Position numbers and translations under genes: made by a program
Notes under the pieces: model-generated
What the model saw: the letters and a program-made list of their open reading frames with translations, nothing else
Told to the model about the DNA's origin: nothing
The model's database searches: none
Shown here: in pieces, positions 34,726 to 42,289 of the stretch
Numbering within the stretch: the first letter of the stretch is position 1
Layout of the letters: each line of letters starts with the position of its first letter
NCBI RefSeq assembly: GCF_020889705.1
Contig: NZ_JACMYP010000042.1
Span: forward strand, 1 to 42,289
Reading direction: 5' to 3'
DNA from: Bradyrhizobium altum
Lineage (GTDB): Bacteria; Pseudomonadota; Alphaproteobacteria; Rhizobiales; Xanthobacteraceae
Length of the DNA stretch: 42,289 bases

Positions 34726-34899
34726 CTAGACCCTTGTGCGGCCGCGCGCCAATCCGACCACCGCCGACACCAGGAACAGGATGATGGCGATGAAAAAGAT
34801 CGCCTTGGCGATTTCGATCGAGGCGCCGGCGATACCGCCGAAGCCCAGAATGCCCGCGATCAGGGCGATGACCAGGAATGTGACGACCCAGCTCAACAT
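34726..34899 (-). CDS. DUF1328 (YtjA-like) small membrane protein
   Basis: A 57-residue protein starting [20 protein letters not shown] and ending LARGRTRV, with two membrane segments (about 4-22 and 32-51). The pattern [20 protein letters not shown] is the DUF1328 hallmark. These tiny inner-membrane proteins are common in proteobacteria and often stress-induced, with function unknown. An AGAGGT site precedes the ATG. It is convergent with the thioesterase gene (11-bp gap). Confidence 0.88.
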   Translation of the reverse strand: MLSWVVTFLVIALIAGILGFGGIAGASIEIAKAIFFIAIILFLVSAVVGLARGRTRV

Positions 34900-35192
34900 G
34901 ATCAAACCTCTCGCTTCGTTTCCTTGTTCGATTCCTGACGCAGGCGTTTAGCCGGCGCCGCATTCGTTGAAACAATCCCGCGGGGAAACGCTGGTTCCTG
35001 AGCGCGAAACCGGGAAATTTTCGCCGATTTCCGGAACCAGGCTGGTTGTGCACTGCTGCCAAAAGCGTTCCAGGCGGCCACGATAAAACCTGTCAAAACG
35101 GCCGATCAGGCCCTATATGGCCTTCAATCCCTGTTAAGAAGGCTCCCCTTCACCGTCCCACGGTGCCATCGTGGGGCCGAGACGATTCGCCA

Positions 35193-37790
35193 ATGACCGA
35201 GCCGAGCAAACTGCCCCATCACGGCGTTCCCGAGCACCAGCCGGTGGCTGGCGGCATCGCTGCGCGTGCGCGGGCGGCGGCGGGCGTTCCGCAATATCTC
35301 AACGGCCTCAATCCGGAGCAGCGCGAGGCGGTCGAGACGCTCGACGGCCCCGTGCTGGTGCTTGCCGGCGCCGGCACCGGCAAGACGCGCGTCCTGACCA
35401 CGCGCATCGCGCACATCCTGAGCCAGGGCCGCGCGCGGCCGCAAGAGATCCTGTCGGTGACCTTCACCAACAAGGCGGCGCGCGAGATGAAGCTGCGGCT
35501 CGGCCAGATGCTGGGCCAGGCGGTCGAGGGCATGCCGTGGCTCGGCACCTTCCACTCGATCGGCGGCCGCATCCTGCGCATCCATGCCGAGCTGGTGCAG
35601 CTCAAATCCAACTTCACGGTGCTCGACGTCGACGACCAGGTGCGGCTGCTGAAGCAGTTGCTGCAGGCCGAGAACATCGACGACAAGCGCTGGCCGGCGC
35701 GGATGCTGGCCGGCCTGATCGACAGCTGGAAGAACCGGGGGCTGTCGCCGTCGCAGGTGCCGGCGGGCGAGGCCGCCTCGTTCGGCAACGGCAAGGGCGG
35801 CAAGATCTACGCGACCTATCAGGAGCGGCTGAAGATCCTCAACGCCGCCGATTTCGGCGACCTCCTGCTCGAGAACATCAGGCTGTTCCGCGAAAATCCG
35901 GACGTGCTGCGGCAGTACCAGAACCGCTTCAAGTTCATCCTGGTCGACGAATATCAGGACACCAACGTCGCGCAGTATCTGTGGCTGCGTCTGCTGTCGC
36001 AGGCGCCGTCGCGGCCGGGGCGATCGCTCTCCGACATTATCCCCGGAGCAATCAACTCTCCCGTCATTCCGGGGCACGCCGAAGGCGTGAACCCGGAATC
36101 CCGAGGTGAAGAGGACTCAGTTCGAGATTCCGGGTTCGCACCTGGCGGTGCGCCCCGGAATGACGGGGAAAGCGCCACCACGCAACAACCCCTCAAGAAC
36201 ATCTGCTGCGTGGGCGACGACGACCAGTCGATCTATGGCTGGCGCGGCGCCGAGGTCGACAACATCCTGCGCTTCGACCACGATTTCCCCGGCGCCAAGG
36301 TGATCCGCCTCGAGCGCAACTACCGCTCCACCGGCCACATCCTGGCCGCAGCCTCGCATCTGATCGCGCACAATGAAGGCCGGCTCGGCAAGACGCTGCG
36401 CACCGAGGACGTCGACGGCGAGAAGGTCACCGTTACCGGCTCCTGGGATTCGGAAGAGGAAGCGCGCGCGATCGGCGAGGAACTCGAGGAGCTGCAGCGC
36501 GCGGGCGAAAACCTCAACGACGTCGCCATCCTGGTCCGCGCCTCGTTCCAGATGCGCGAGTTCGAAGACCGCTTCGTCACGCTCGGCCTGCCCTACCGCG
36601 TGATCGGCGGCCCCAGATTCTATGAGCGCGCCGAAATCCGCGATGCGCTGGCCTATCTGCGCACCATCAATTCGCCCGCCGACGATCTCGCCTTCGAGCG
36701 CATCGTCAACGTGCCCAAACGAGGGCTGGGCGATGCCACCGTGCAACTGCTGCACGACCATGCCCGCAAGCGCCGCATCCCGCTGTTCGAGGCGGCGCGC
36801 GCCGTGGTCGAGACCGACGAGCTGAAGCCGAAGGCGCGCGGGTCGCTGCGCGATCTCGTGATGCAGTTCGACCGCTGGCGCGCCCAGCGCGAGGTCACCT
36901 CGCATACCGAGCTCGCCGAGATCGTGCTCGACGAGAGTGGCTATACCGAGATGTGGCAGAAGGACCGCTCGGCCGACGCCGCGGGCCGGCTGGATAACCT
37001 CAAGGAACTGGTGCGTTCGATGGAGGAATTCGAGAACCTGCAAGGGTTTCTCGAACATATCTCGCTGGTGATGGACCGCGACGGCGAGGCCGGCGACGAA
37101 GCTGTGTCGCTGATGACGCTGCATTCGGCCAAGGGCCTCGAATTCGACAACGTGTTCCTGCCGGGCTGGGAGGAAGGCCTGTTCCCGAGCCAGCGCACGC
37201 TGGACGAACAGGGCCGCGCCGGGCTCGAGGAGGAGCGCCGCCTCGCCCATGTCGGGCTGACCCGCGCCCGCCGCCGCGCAAAAATCTATTTCGCGACCAA
37301 CCGCCGCATCCATGGCACCTGGTCGACCACGATCCCGTCGCGCTTCCTCGACGAGCTCCCGGCGCACAATGTCGAGATCACCGAATCCAAGGGCGGATCG
37401 GGCTGGGGCGGCAGCGGCGGCTATGGCGCCTCGCGCTTCGACAACCTCGAATCATTCGGCTCGAGCTATTCGACCCCGGGCTGGCAGCGCGCCCAGGCCA
37501 ACCGCAATCGCGGCGGCGGGGGACGCAGCGGCGGAGGCGGCTTCGAGGAGCGGCAGTCGTCCTTTTCGTCCGACAGCTTCAGCCGCACCAAGCGCGGCCC
37601 CATGGTGATCGAGGGCGAGCTGGTGGCCAAATCCACCGGCGCGGTGTCGGAATTTTCGCTTGATGACCGGGTGTTTCACCAGAAATTCGGCTACGGCCAT
37701 GTGGTGAAAGTCGACGGCAACAAGCTGACCATCGCCTTCGAAAAGGCCGGCGAGAAGAAGGTGGTCGACAGCTTTGTGGAACGGGCGTGA
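35193..37790 (+). CDS. uvrD: UvrD/PcrA-type DNA helicase with repeat insertion
   Basis: An 865-residue SF1A helicase. Walker A is AGAGTGKTR (58-66), motif Ib region TFHSIGGRILR, motif II VDEYQDT (251-257), motif III GDDDQSIYGWRGA, motif IV LERNYRST, motif V LMTLHSAKGLEFDNVFLPGW, motif VI EERRLAHVGLTRARR. The C-terminus has a Gly/Ser-rich linker and the Tudor-like DDRVFHQKFGYGHVVKVDGN. It unwinds DNA in nucleotide excision and mismatch repair. Residues about 290-326, between motifs II and III, are encoded by a palindromic repeat absent from the family (see repeat entry). ATG 35193 is chosen over an earlier open frame because MTEPSK leads directly into the conserved part. Confidence 0.93.
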   Translation: MTEPSKLPHHGVPEHQPVAGGIAARARAAAGVPQYLNGLNPEQREAVETLDGPVLVLAGAGTGKTRVLTTRIAHILSQGRARPQEILSVTFTNKAAREMKLRLGQMLGQAVEGMPWLGTFHSIGGRILRIHAELVQLKSNFTVLDVDDQVRLLKQLLQAENIDDKRWPARMLAGLIDSWKNRGLSPSQVPAGEAASFGNGKGGKIYATYQERLKILNAADFGDLLLENIRLFRENPDVLRQYQNRFKFILVDEYQDTNVAQYLWLRLLSQAPSRPGRSLSDIIPGAINSPVIPGHAEGVNPESRGEEDSVRDSGFAPGGAPRNDGESATTQQPLKNICCVGDDDQSIYGWRGAEVDNILRFDHDFPGAKVIRLERNYRSTGHILAAASHLIAHNEGRLGKTLRTEDVDGEKVTVTGSWDSEEEARAIGEELEELQRAGENLNDVAILVRASFQMREFEDRFVTLGLPYRVIGGPRFYERAEIRDALAYLRTINSPADDLAFERIVNVPKRGLGDATVQLLHDHARKRRIPLFEAARAVVETDELKPKARGSLRDLVMQFDRWRAQREVTSHTELAEIVLDESGYTEMWQKDRSADAAGRLDNLKELVRSMEEFENLQGFLEHISLVMDRDGEAGDEAVSLMTLHSAKGLEFDNVFLPGWEEGLFPSQRTLDEQGRAGLEEERRLAHVGLTRARRRAKIYFATNRRIHGTWSTTIPSRFLDELPAHNVEITESKGGSGWGGSGGYGASRFDNLESFGSSYSTPGWQRAQANRNRGGGGRSGGGGFEERQSSFSSDSFSRTKRGPMVIEGELVAKSTGAVSEFSLDDRVFHQKFGYGHVVKVDGNKLTIAFEKAGEKKVVDSFVERA
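36060..36167 (+). repeat. REP-like palindrome inserted in frame within the helicase gene
   Basis: Outer arms CCCGTCATTCCGGGGC (36060-36075) and GCCCCGGAATGACGGG (36152-36167) are perfect reverse complements; inner arms GAACCCGGAATC (36089-36100) and GATTCCGGGTTC (36126-36137) also pair perfectly. This has the look of extragenic palindromes in Bradyrhizobium-type genomes, but here it is translated as PVIPGHAEGVNPESRGEEDS and onward without a stop. Confidence 0.88.
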
Positions 37791-37879
37791 GATAGCGGCG
37801 TTCCTTGGCGACCTTCCTTGGCGACCTCCTCTGTTCGTAGCCCTTGACCATCGCTGATTTCACGGGTTGAGATGGCCCC

Positions 37880-38293
37880 ATGGTTCGGGGTGGGTTTTTC
37901 CTTTTTGTCATTGCGCTCACTGCGCCGTCGCTGGCGGTCGCGGAGACGATCAGCTTTGGCGATTCCGCAGCGCAGCTCGCCAAGGCCTGCGGCGCCGACA
38001 TCACCGCCAATTGCCGCGGCGTCAACCTCGACTCCAACCGCCTCAAGGAGTGCCTGTCGCGCAACCGCGACGTGATATCGCCGCAGTGCAAGGAGAGCTA
38101 CTTCTCCACCCTCGATGCGATCCAGAAGCGGATCGCGGCGCGCGTGACCGTTGCCAACGTATGCACCCGCGAGATCGTCAAGGTCTGCGGCGGCTCGACC
38201 AAGGAGACCAGCAAATCGGTGCCCTGCCTCGTCGGCGCCAAGGGCCTCAGCCGCAATTGCGCCCAGGCGATCAATGACGCGGGGTATCAATGA
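37880..38293 (+). CDS. Secreted cysteine-rich repeat protein
   Basis: A 137-residue protein. Residues 1-21 are a Sec signal peptide (SLAVA then ETISFG). The mature part has eight cysteines forming two copies of C-x7-C-x12-C-x10/11-C: C37, C45, C58, C70 and C95, C103, C116, C127. Text such as ACGADITANCRGV and RLKECLSRNRD matches the bacterial Cys-rich (GLG1-type) repeat. Four disulfides in the periplasm are likely. Function unknown. Its last codons overlap the OmpA-like gene by ATGA. Confidence 0.82.
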   Translation: MVRGGFFLFVIALTAPSLAVAETISFGDSAAQLAKACGADITANCRGVNLDSNRLKECLSRNRDVISPQCKESYFSTLDAIQKRIAARVTVANVCTREIVKVCGGSTKETSKSVPCLVGAKGLSRNCAQAINDAGYQ

Positions 38294-38982
38294 TGCGCCT
38301 GAAGACGCGAGGCTTGCGCGAACTTGACCTTCTGGGCCTGCTCGGCACGCTGGTCTTGCTGGCGATGCCGCTCGCCCCTGCACAGGCGCAGACCGCCATC
38401 ACGCGCGACGACGTCATCGCCAAGCTCAATCATTACGAGACGGACGCAACGATCGACGTCCCCGCATTGCGCCAGCAAGTGCTCGAACGATCGCGGTCGC
38501 GATCGAAGAACGAGCCGCCGCCGCAAAAGCGCCCGCCGATCGCCCCCGACCTGACCAACCTGCCGACGTTCAATGCCGACATCCAGTTCGACGTCGACAC
38601 GCCGATCGTGCTGCCGGACTCCTACCAGTCCGTCGGGCGCATCGCCGATGCGCTGACGCAGGCCTCGCTGCTGCCGTACACGTTCCTGATCGTCGGTCAC
38701 ATCGAATCGACCGGACGGCGCGAGAACAACGTGCTGCTGAGCCAGCGGCGCGCCGACGCGATCCGCGACATCCTGGTCAACACCTTCAAGATCACGGCGA
38801 AGCGCCTGCAGTCGGTCGGACTCGGCGAAGAGCAATTGCTCGACCCCGCCCGCCCTAACGCGCCGGTCAACAACCAGGTGCAGATCATGCTGGTCGCCAA
38901 GGTCGCCGATATCGCGCCGCCCGCGCACCCTGCCCCGGCAGCCGCCGCCAAGAAGCCGGTGAAACCGGCGAAGCGGCACTGA
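38290..38982 (+). CDS. OmpA-family peptidoglycan-associated protein
   Basis: A 230-residue exported protein. A signal-like hydrophobic stretch ends near PAQAQ (34). Residues about 92-210 are an OmpA C-terminal-like domain: FNADIQFDVDTPIVLPDSYQ, FLIVGHIESTGRRENNVLLS, QRRADAIRDILV, RLQSVGLGEEQLLDP. The domain normally binds diaminopimelate in peptidoglycan. The tail is Pro/Ala/Lys-rich. It overlaps the upstream Cys-rich gene, suggesting a joint envelope role. Confidence 0.85.
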   Translation: MMRLKTRGLRELDLLGLLGTLVLLAMPLAPAQAQTAITRDDVIAKLNHYETDATIDVPALRQQVLERSRSRSKNEPPPQKRPPIAPDLTNLPTFNADIQFDVDTPIVLPDSYQSVGRIADALTQASLLPYTFLIVGHIESTGRRENNVLLSQRRADAIRDILVNTFKITAKRLQSVGLGEEQLLDPARPNAPVNNQVQIMLVAKVADIAPPAHPAPAAAAKKPVKPAKRH

Positions 38983-39421
38983 TTGGATTGAATAGCGGGG
39001 CGTCGGAACTGCGTCCCCTCCCGCCCGTAATGCGATGGCGCCGGAGCGAGGGGCGCCCACGACTTCGGAATACTAGAAGAGTACCGCTGATTTGCCCGAC
39101 TAAAATTGCAATGTCCGCCGGCAGCCGCCGGCTCCTTTGCATGGGGTTGTTTTCGATATTTTGGCAGTGCGCCCCTAAGGCCGCAGGCTATCAGCCTCGT
39201 TCGATAGCCCGGCCACGGTGGACACGTCAGTTGCAGAAGCCGCAAGCGCCGTATGCGATGGCCCTGCCCGCAAGCGGGAGCGGTGAATGCCGCAGAATAA
39301 ATTTCTCCCTCGCCGACCGATTGCAGAACGGACCGTGCGTTCATATCTGGGCTGAACCCGCATCACGCCCCCGCCCGGGCTCCAATCCGCGCGCGCCCTT
39401 CCCTCACGCTTCCGATCCTCC
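38983..39421. other. Intergenic region without a recognised gene
   Basis: No credible coding frame is seen in these 439 bases. A small hairpin GCCGGC-AGCC-GCCGGC lies near 39117-39132. The stretch near 39063-39100 (GAATACTAGAAGAGTACCGC then TGATTTGCCCGAC) resembles intergenic repeats I recall from Bradyrhizobium, but this cannot be verified here. Promoter elements for the downstream ABC operon are presumably inside but not identified. Confidence 0.4.
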
Positions 39422-40341
<920 letters not shown>

Positions 40342-40345
<4 letters not shown>

Positions 40346-41103
40346 ACTACCGCGCAATCCGGGCGATCTATCTGTTCGAAATGGCGCGCACCTGGCGCAC
40401 GCTGCTGCAGAGCATCGTCTCGCCGGTGGTCTCGACCTCGCTGTATTTCGTGGTGTTCGGCGCCGCGATCGGCTCGCGCATCACCGAAGTCGAGGGCGTC
40501 AGCTACGGCACCTTCATCGTGCCAGGCCTCGTGATGCTGTCGGTGCTGACCCAGAGCATCTCGAACGCCTCGTTCGGCATCTACTTCCCGAAATTCGTCG
40601 GCACGATCTACGAGATCCTGTCGGCGCCGATCTCCTATTTCGAGATCGTCATCGGTTATGTCGGCGCCGCCGCCACCAAGTCGATCGTCCTCGGCCTGAT
40701 CATCCTGGCAACCGCCGGACTCTTCGTACCTTTGCATATCCAGCATCCGGTGTGGATGCTGACCTTCCTGGTGCTGACGGCTGTCACCTTCAGCCTGTTC
40801 GGCTTCATCATCGGCATCTGGGCCGACGGCTTCGAGAAGCTGCAGATGATCCCGATGCTGGTGGTGACGCCGCTGACCTTCCTCGGCGGTAGCTTCTATT
40901 CCGTGAACATGCTGCCGTCGGGCTGGCGCACCATCACGCTGCTCAATCCCGTGGTCTATCTGATCTCCGGCTTCCGCTGGAGCTTCTACGAGATCGCCGA
41001 TGTCAGCGTCGGGCTCAGCCTCGGCATGACCGCGGGCTTCCTGATCGCCTGCATGGTGATCGTGGCCTGGATCTTCCGAACCGGCTACCGGCTGAAGAAC
41101 TGA
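40342..41103 (+). CDS. ABC-2 exporter permease (YadH-like)
   Basis: A 253-residue membrane protein with six hydrophobic segments. Features include [20 protein letters not shown] at the N-terminus, [20 protein letters not shown], and the ABC-2 motif [20 protein letters not shown] followed by [14 protein letters not shown]. It forms the translocation channel with the ATPase encoded just upstream (4-base ATGA overlap). A dispersed repeat follows its stop. Confidence 0.92.
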
Positions 41104-41114
41104 CGTTTGCGGCC

Positions 41115-41154
41115 CTGTAGCCCGTATGAGCGAAGCGATATGCGGGAACGGTTT
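41115..41154 (+). repeat. Dispersed repeat, copy matching 32049-32087
   Basis: CTGTAGCCCGTATGAGCGAA followed by GCGATATGCGGGAACGGTTT. The reverse complement of the element beside the SulP gene is the same but for one base. It lies in the gap between the ABC permease and the convergent glycine-zipper gene, so it is a member of the same family. Confidence 0.8.
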
Positions 41155-41195
41155 ACTACGGGCGGCGCTTCATCCGGCAACAGGTTCTCCAACAA

Positions 41196-41525
41196 TCAAT
41201 AGCAATGGAAATGGCCGTGGCGGTAATAGCCGCGGCAGCGGTGGCCACGGCGGTAGCCGCGATCCGGGATACCGAACACGCCCTTGACCGCGCCCATCGC
41301 GCCACCGACGCCGGCGCCGACGGCACCGCCGACCACGCCGCCTATCGGACCGGCGGCCCGGTTGCCCTCATAGGCGCCTTCATGCGCCCCGCGGATGATG
41401 CCCTGGGCTTGGCCGGCATGGGGGACAGTCGTCAGCGCCAAAGCGAGGGCTGCGGCCGCAAGCAGGAGCCGCGCGGAGAGGCCGGCTGGGCCGACGGCCG
41501 CGGTCTTAACCTTGGTGTTGTTCAT
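41196..41525 (-). CDS. Small secreted glycine-zipper protein
   Basis: A 109-residue protein. An extended N-terminus precedes a signal-like segment ending near PHAGQAQG. The centre has glycine-zipper repeats GPIGGVVGGAVGAGVGGAMG (about 59-78), and the tail is His/Tyr/Arg-rich (GYRRGHRCRGYYRHGHFHCY) with two Cys and several His, which could bind metal. An AAGGA site precedes the ATG. Function unknown; glycine zippers mediate helix or membrane packing in envelope proteins. Confidence 0.75.
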   Translation of the reverse strand: MNNTKVKTAAVGPAGLSARLLLAAAALALALTTVPHAGQAQGIIRGAHEGAYEGNRAAGPIGGVVGGAVGAGVGGAMGAVKGVFGIPDRGYRRGHRCRGYYRHGHFHCY

Positions 41526-41814
41526 CTGGGTTCCTTGATGCGTGACGCGAATGCGCCGTCTTGGCGGGATTGTGAAACGCCCATGCGGCCAAATGGTTGC
41601 GTGGCGATGACCAACTGGGGCCGTTGTCGCGGCCTGCTCGCGAAAATGTCAGTCCGCCGCGGCAGGCCGGACCGGCTTCGGCCTTGTTTGCGCCGCGTGC
41701 GGGATTAACGATGCACGAGGTCCGCCACTGGAACCAAATTCGGATTCCGGGCATATTGTTTGCCGGGGACGGAGAGCCACGGCTTTGTAATCAGGCCTGG
41801 AGGCCAAAGATAAA

Positions 41815-42289
41815 ATGCGTTCGTTCCTCATCGCGTTCACTTCCGTGATGCTTTTCACGGCCGGCGGCGCACAGGCCAAGGTCGATATCACCATTGACAA
41901 GGACAACCAGCAGATGACCGTCGCGGTCGACGGCGTCGCGCGCTATCACTGGCCGGTCTCGAGCGGCATCCCCTCGCGCGAAACGCCGAACGGCACTTTC
42001 CGCGCCTTCCGCATGGAAGAGGATCACTACTCCAAGGAATTCGACGACGCGCCGATGCCGCACTCGATCTTCTTCACCAAGATCGGGCACGCGATCCACG
42101 GCACCGACTCGGTGAACCGCCTCGGCACACCGGCCTCGCATGGCTGCGTGCGGCTGTCGCGCGACAACGCATCGACGCTCTACGCCCTGGTCCAGAAGGA
42201 AGGCGTGCTCAACACCACCGTGACGCTGACCGGCTCGGCGCAGGTCGCGCTGGCGCGCAATCCGCGCGGGCGCAACGGCACCGCGGTCG
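41815..42289 (+). CDS. L,D-transpeptidase (YkuD family), cut by window end
   Basis: The first 158 residues are present. Residues 1-22 form a Sec signal peptide (MRSFLIAFTSVMLFTAGGAQ then AK). The YkuD domain follows: ITIDKDNQQMTVAVDG, PVSSGIPSRETPNGTF, IHGTD (94-98) and the catalytic ASHGCVRL (107-114) with nucleophile C111. Such enzymes form 3-3 peptidoglycan cross-links or attach lipoproteins to the wall. The motif spacing HGT...SHGCVRL is intact, so the enzyme should be active. The C-terminus lies outside the window. Confidence 0.92.
   Translation, partial: MRSFLIAFTSVMLFTAGGAQAKVDITIDKDNQQMTVAVDGVARYHWPVSSGIPSRETPNGTFRAFRMEEDHYSKEFDDAPMPHSIFFTKIGHAIHGTDSVNRLGTPASHGCVRLSRDNASTLYALVQKEGVLNTTVTLTGSAQVALARNPRGRNGTAV

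Noticed and set aside
37801..37826. 13-bp tandem duplication (TTCCTTGGCGACC twice)
   Set aside because: Real, but short, non-coding and without further structure; likely a slippage event after the helicase gene.
39117..39132. GCCGGC hairpin considered as terminator of the OmpA-like gene
   Set aside because: Too far (about 135 bases) from the stop and lacks a clear T run.

Overview
The window is GC-rich chromosomal DNA from an alphaproteobacterium, most likely Bradyrhizobium or a close relative. The grounds are overall gene content (a Liv-type ABC cassette with a permease-ATPase fusion, a fused TRAP permease, several class III cyclases, an L,D-transpeptidase), the intergenic palindromic repeats, and a GTAACC/CGTA promoter pair typical of alphaproteobacterial ECF sigma factors. 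This placement is inference; there is no rRNA or marker gene to test it.

Layout. 1-5.7 kb: a truncated AsmA-family protein, a cytochrome P450, a divergent TetR regulator with a perfect 16-bp palindrome just upstream, and an MFS transporter. A decayed second copy of the MFS N-terminus follows (5.9-6.1 kb). 6.4-10.1 kb: a three-gene plus-strand cluster of more A/T-rich DNA, encoding a class III adenylate cyclase fused to a TPR-like region, a PAP2/vanadium-haloperoxidase-fold protein with a Gly-Asn-Thr collagen-like N-terminus, and a G1-family glutamic peptidase. This is the best candidate here for an undescribed system. 10.2-18.8 kb (minus): livF, a livM-livG fusion, livH and a Liv-type binding protein, preceded by a 2-hydroxyacid dehydrogenase, a fused TRAP permease and a TRAP binding protein, with a divergent FadR-family regulator (19.0 kb) and its probable operator between them.

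19.8-25.6 kb: intergenic repeats, a membrane-bound sensor adenylate cyclase (minus), then ccdA-like, DoxX and a thioredoxin/toroid (DUF255) protein on the plus strand. 25.7-30.2 kb: a bufferin (copper-binding RiPP) locus with two BufA2 precursors, each behind the same ECF-like promoter motif, then bufB (MNIO/DUF692), bufC (DUF2063), a creatininase-like protein with a damaged metal site, and a lipoprotein zinc peptidase, the last four tightly packed or overlapping. The upstream redox genes may help handle cysteine thiols or copper in the periplasm.

30.3-42.3 kb: a SulP transporter, palindromic repeats, a small hypothetical protein, a frameshifted FAD-linked D-lactate/glycolate oxidase, a 4HBT thioesterase, a tiny DUF1328 membrane protein, a UvrD/PcrA helicase carrying an in-frame palindromic repeat inside its motor domain, a two-repeat cysteine-rich secreted protein overlapping an OmpA-like protein, a YadG/YadH-type ABC exporter, a glycine-zipper protein and the start of an L,D-transpeptidase cut off by the window edge. 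No tRNA, rRNA, CRISPR array or intact insertion sequence was seen.
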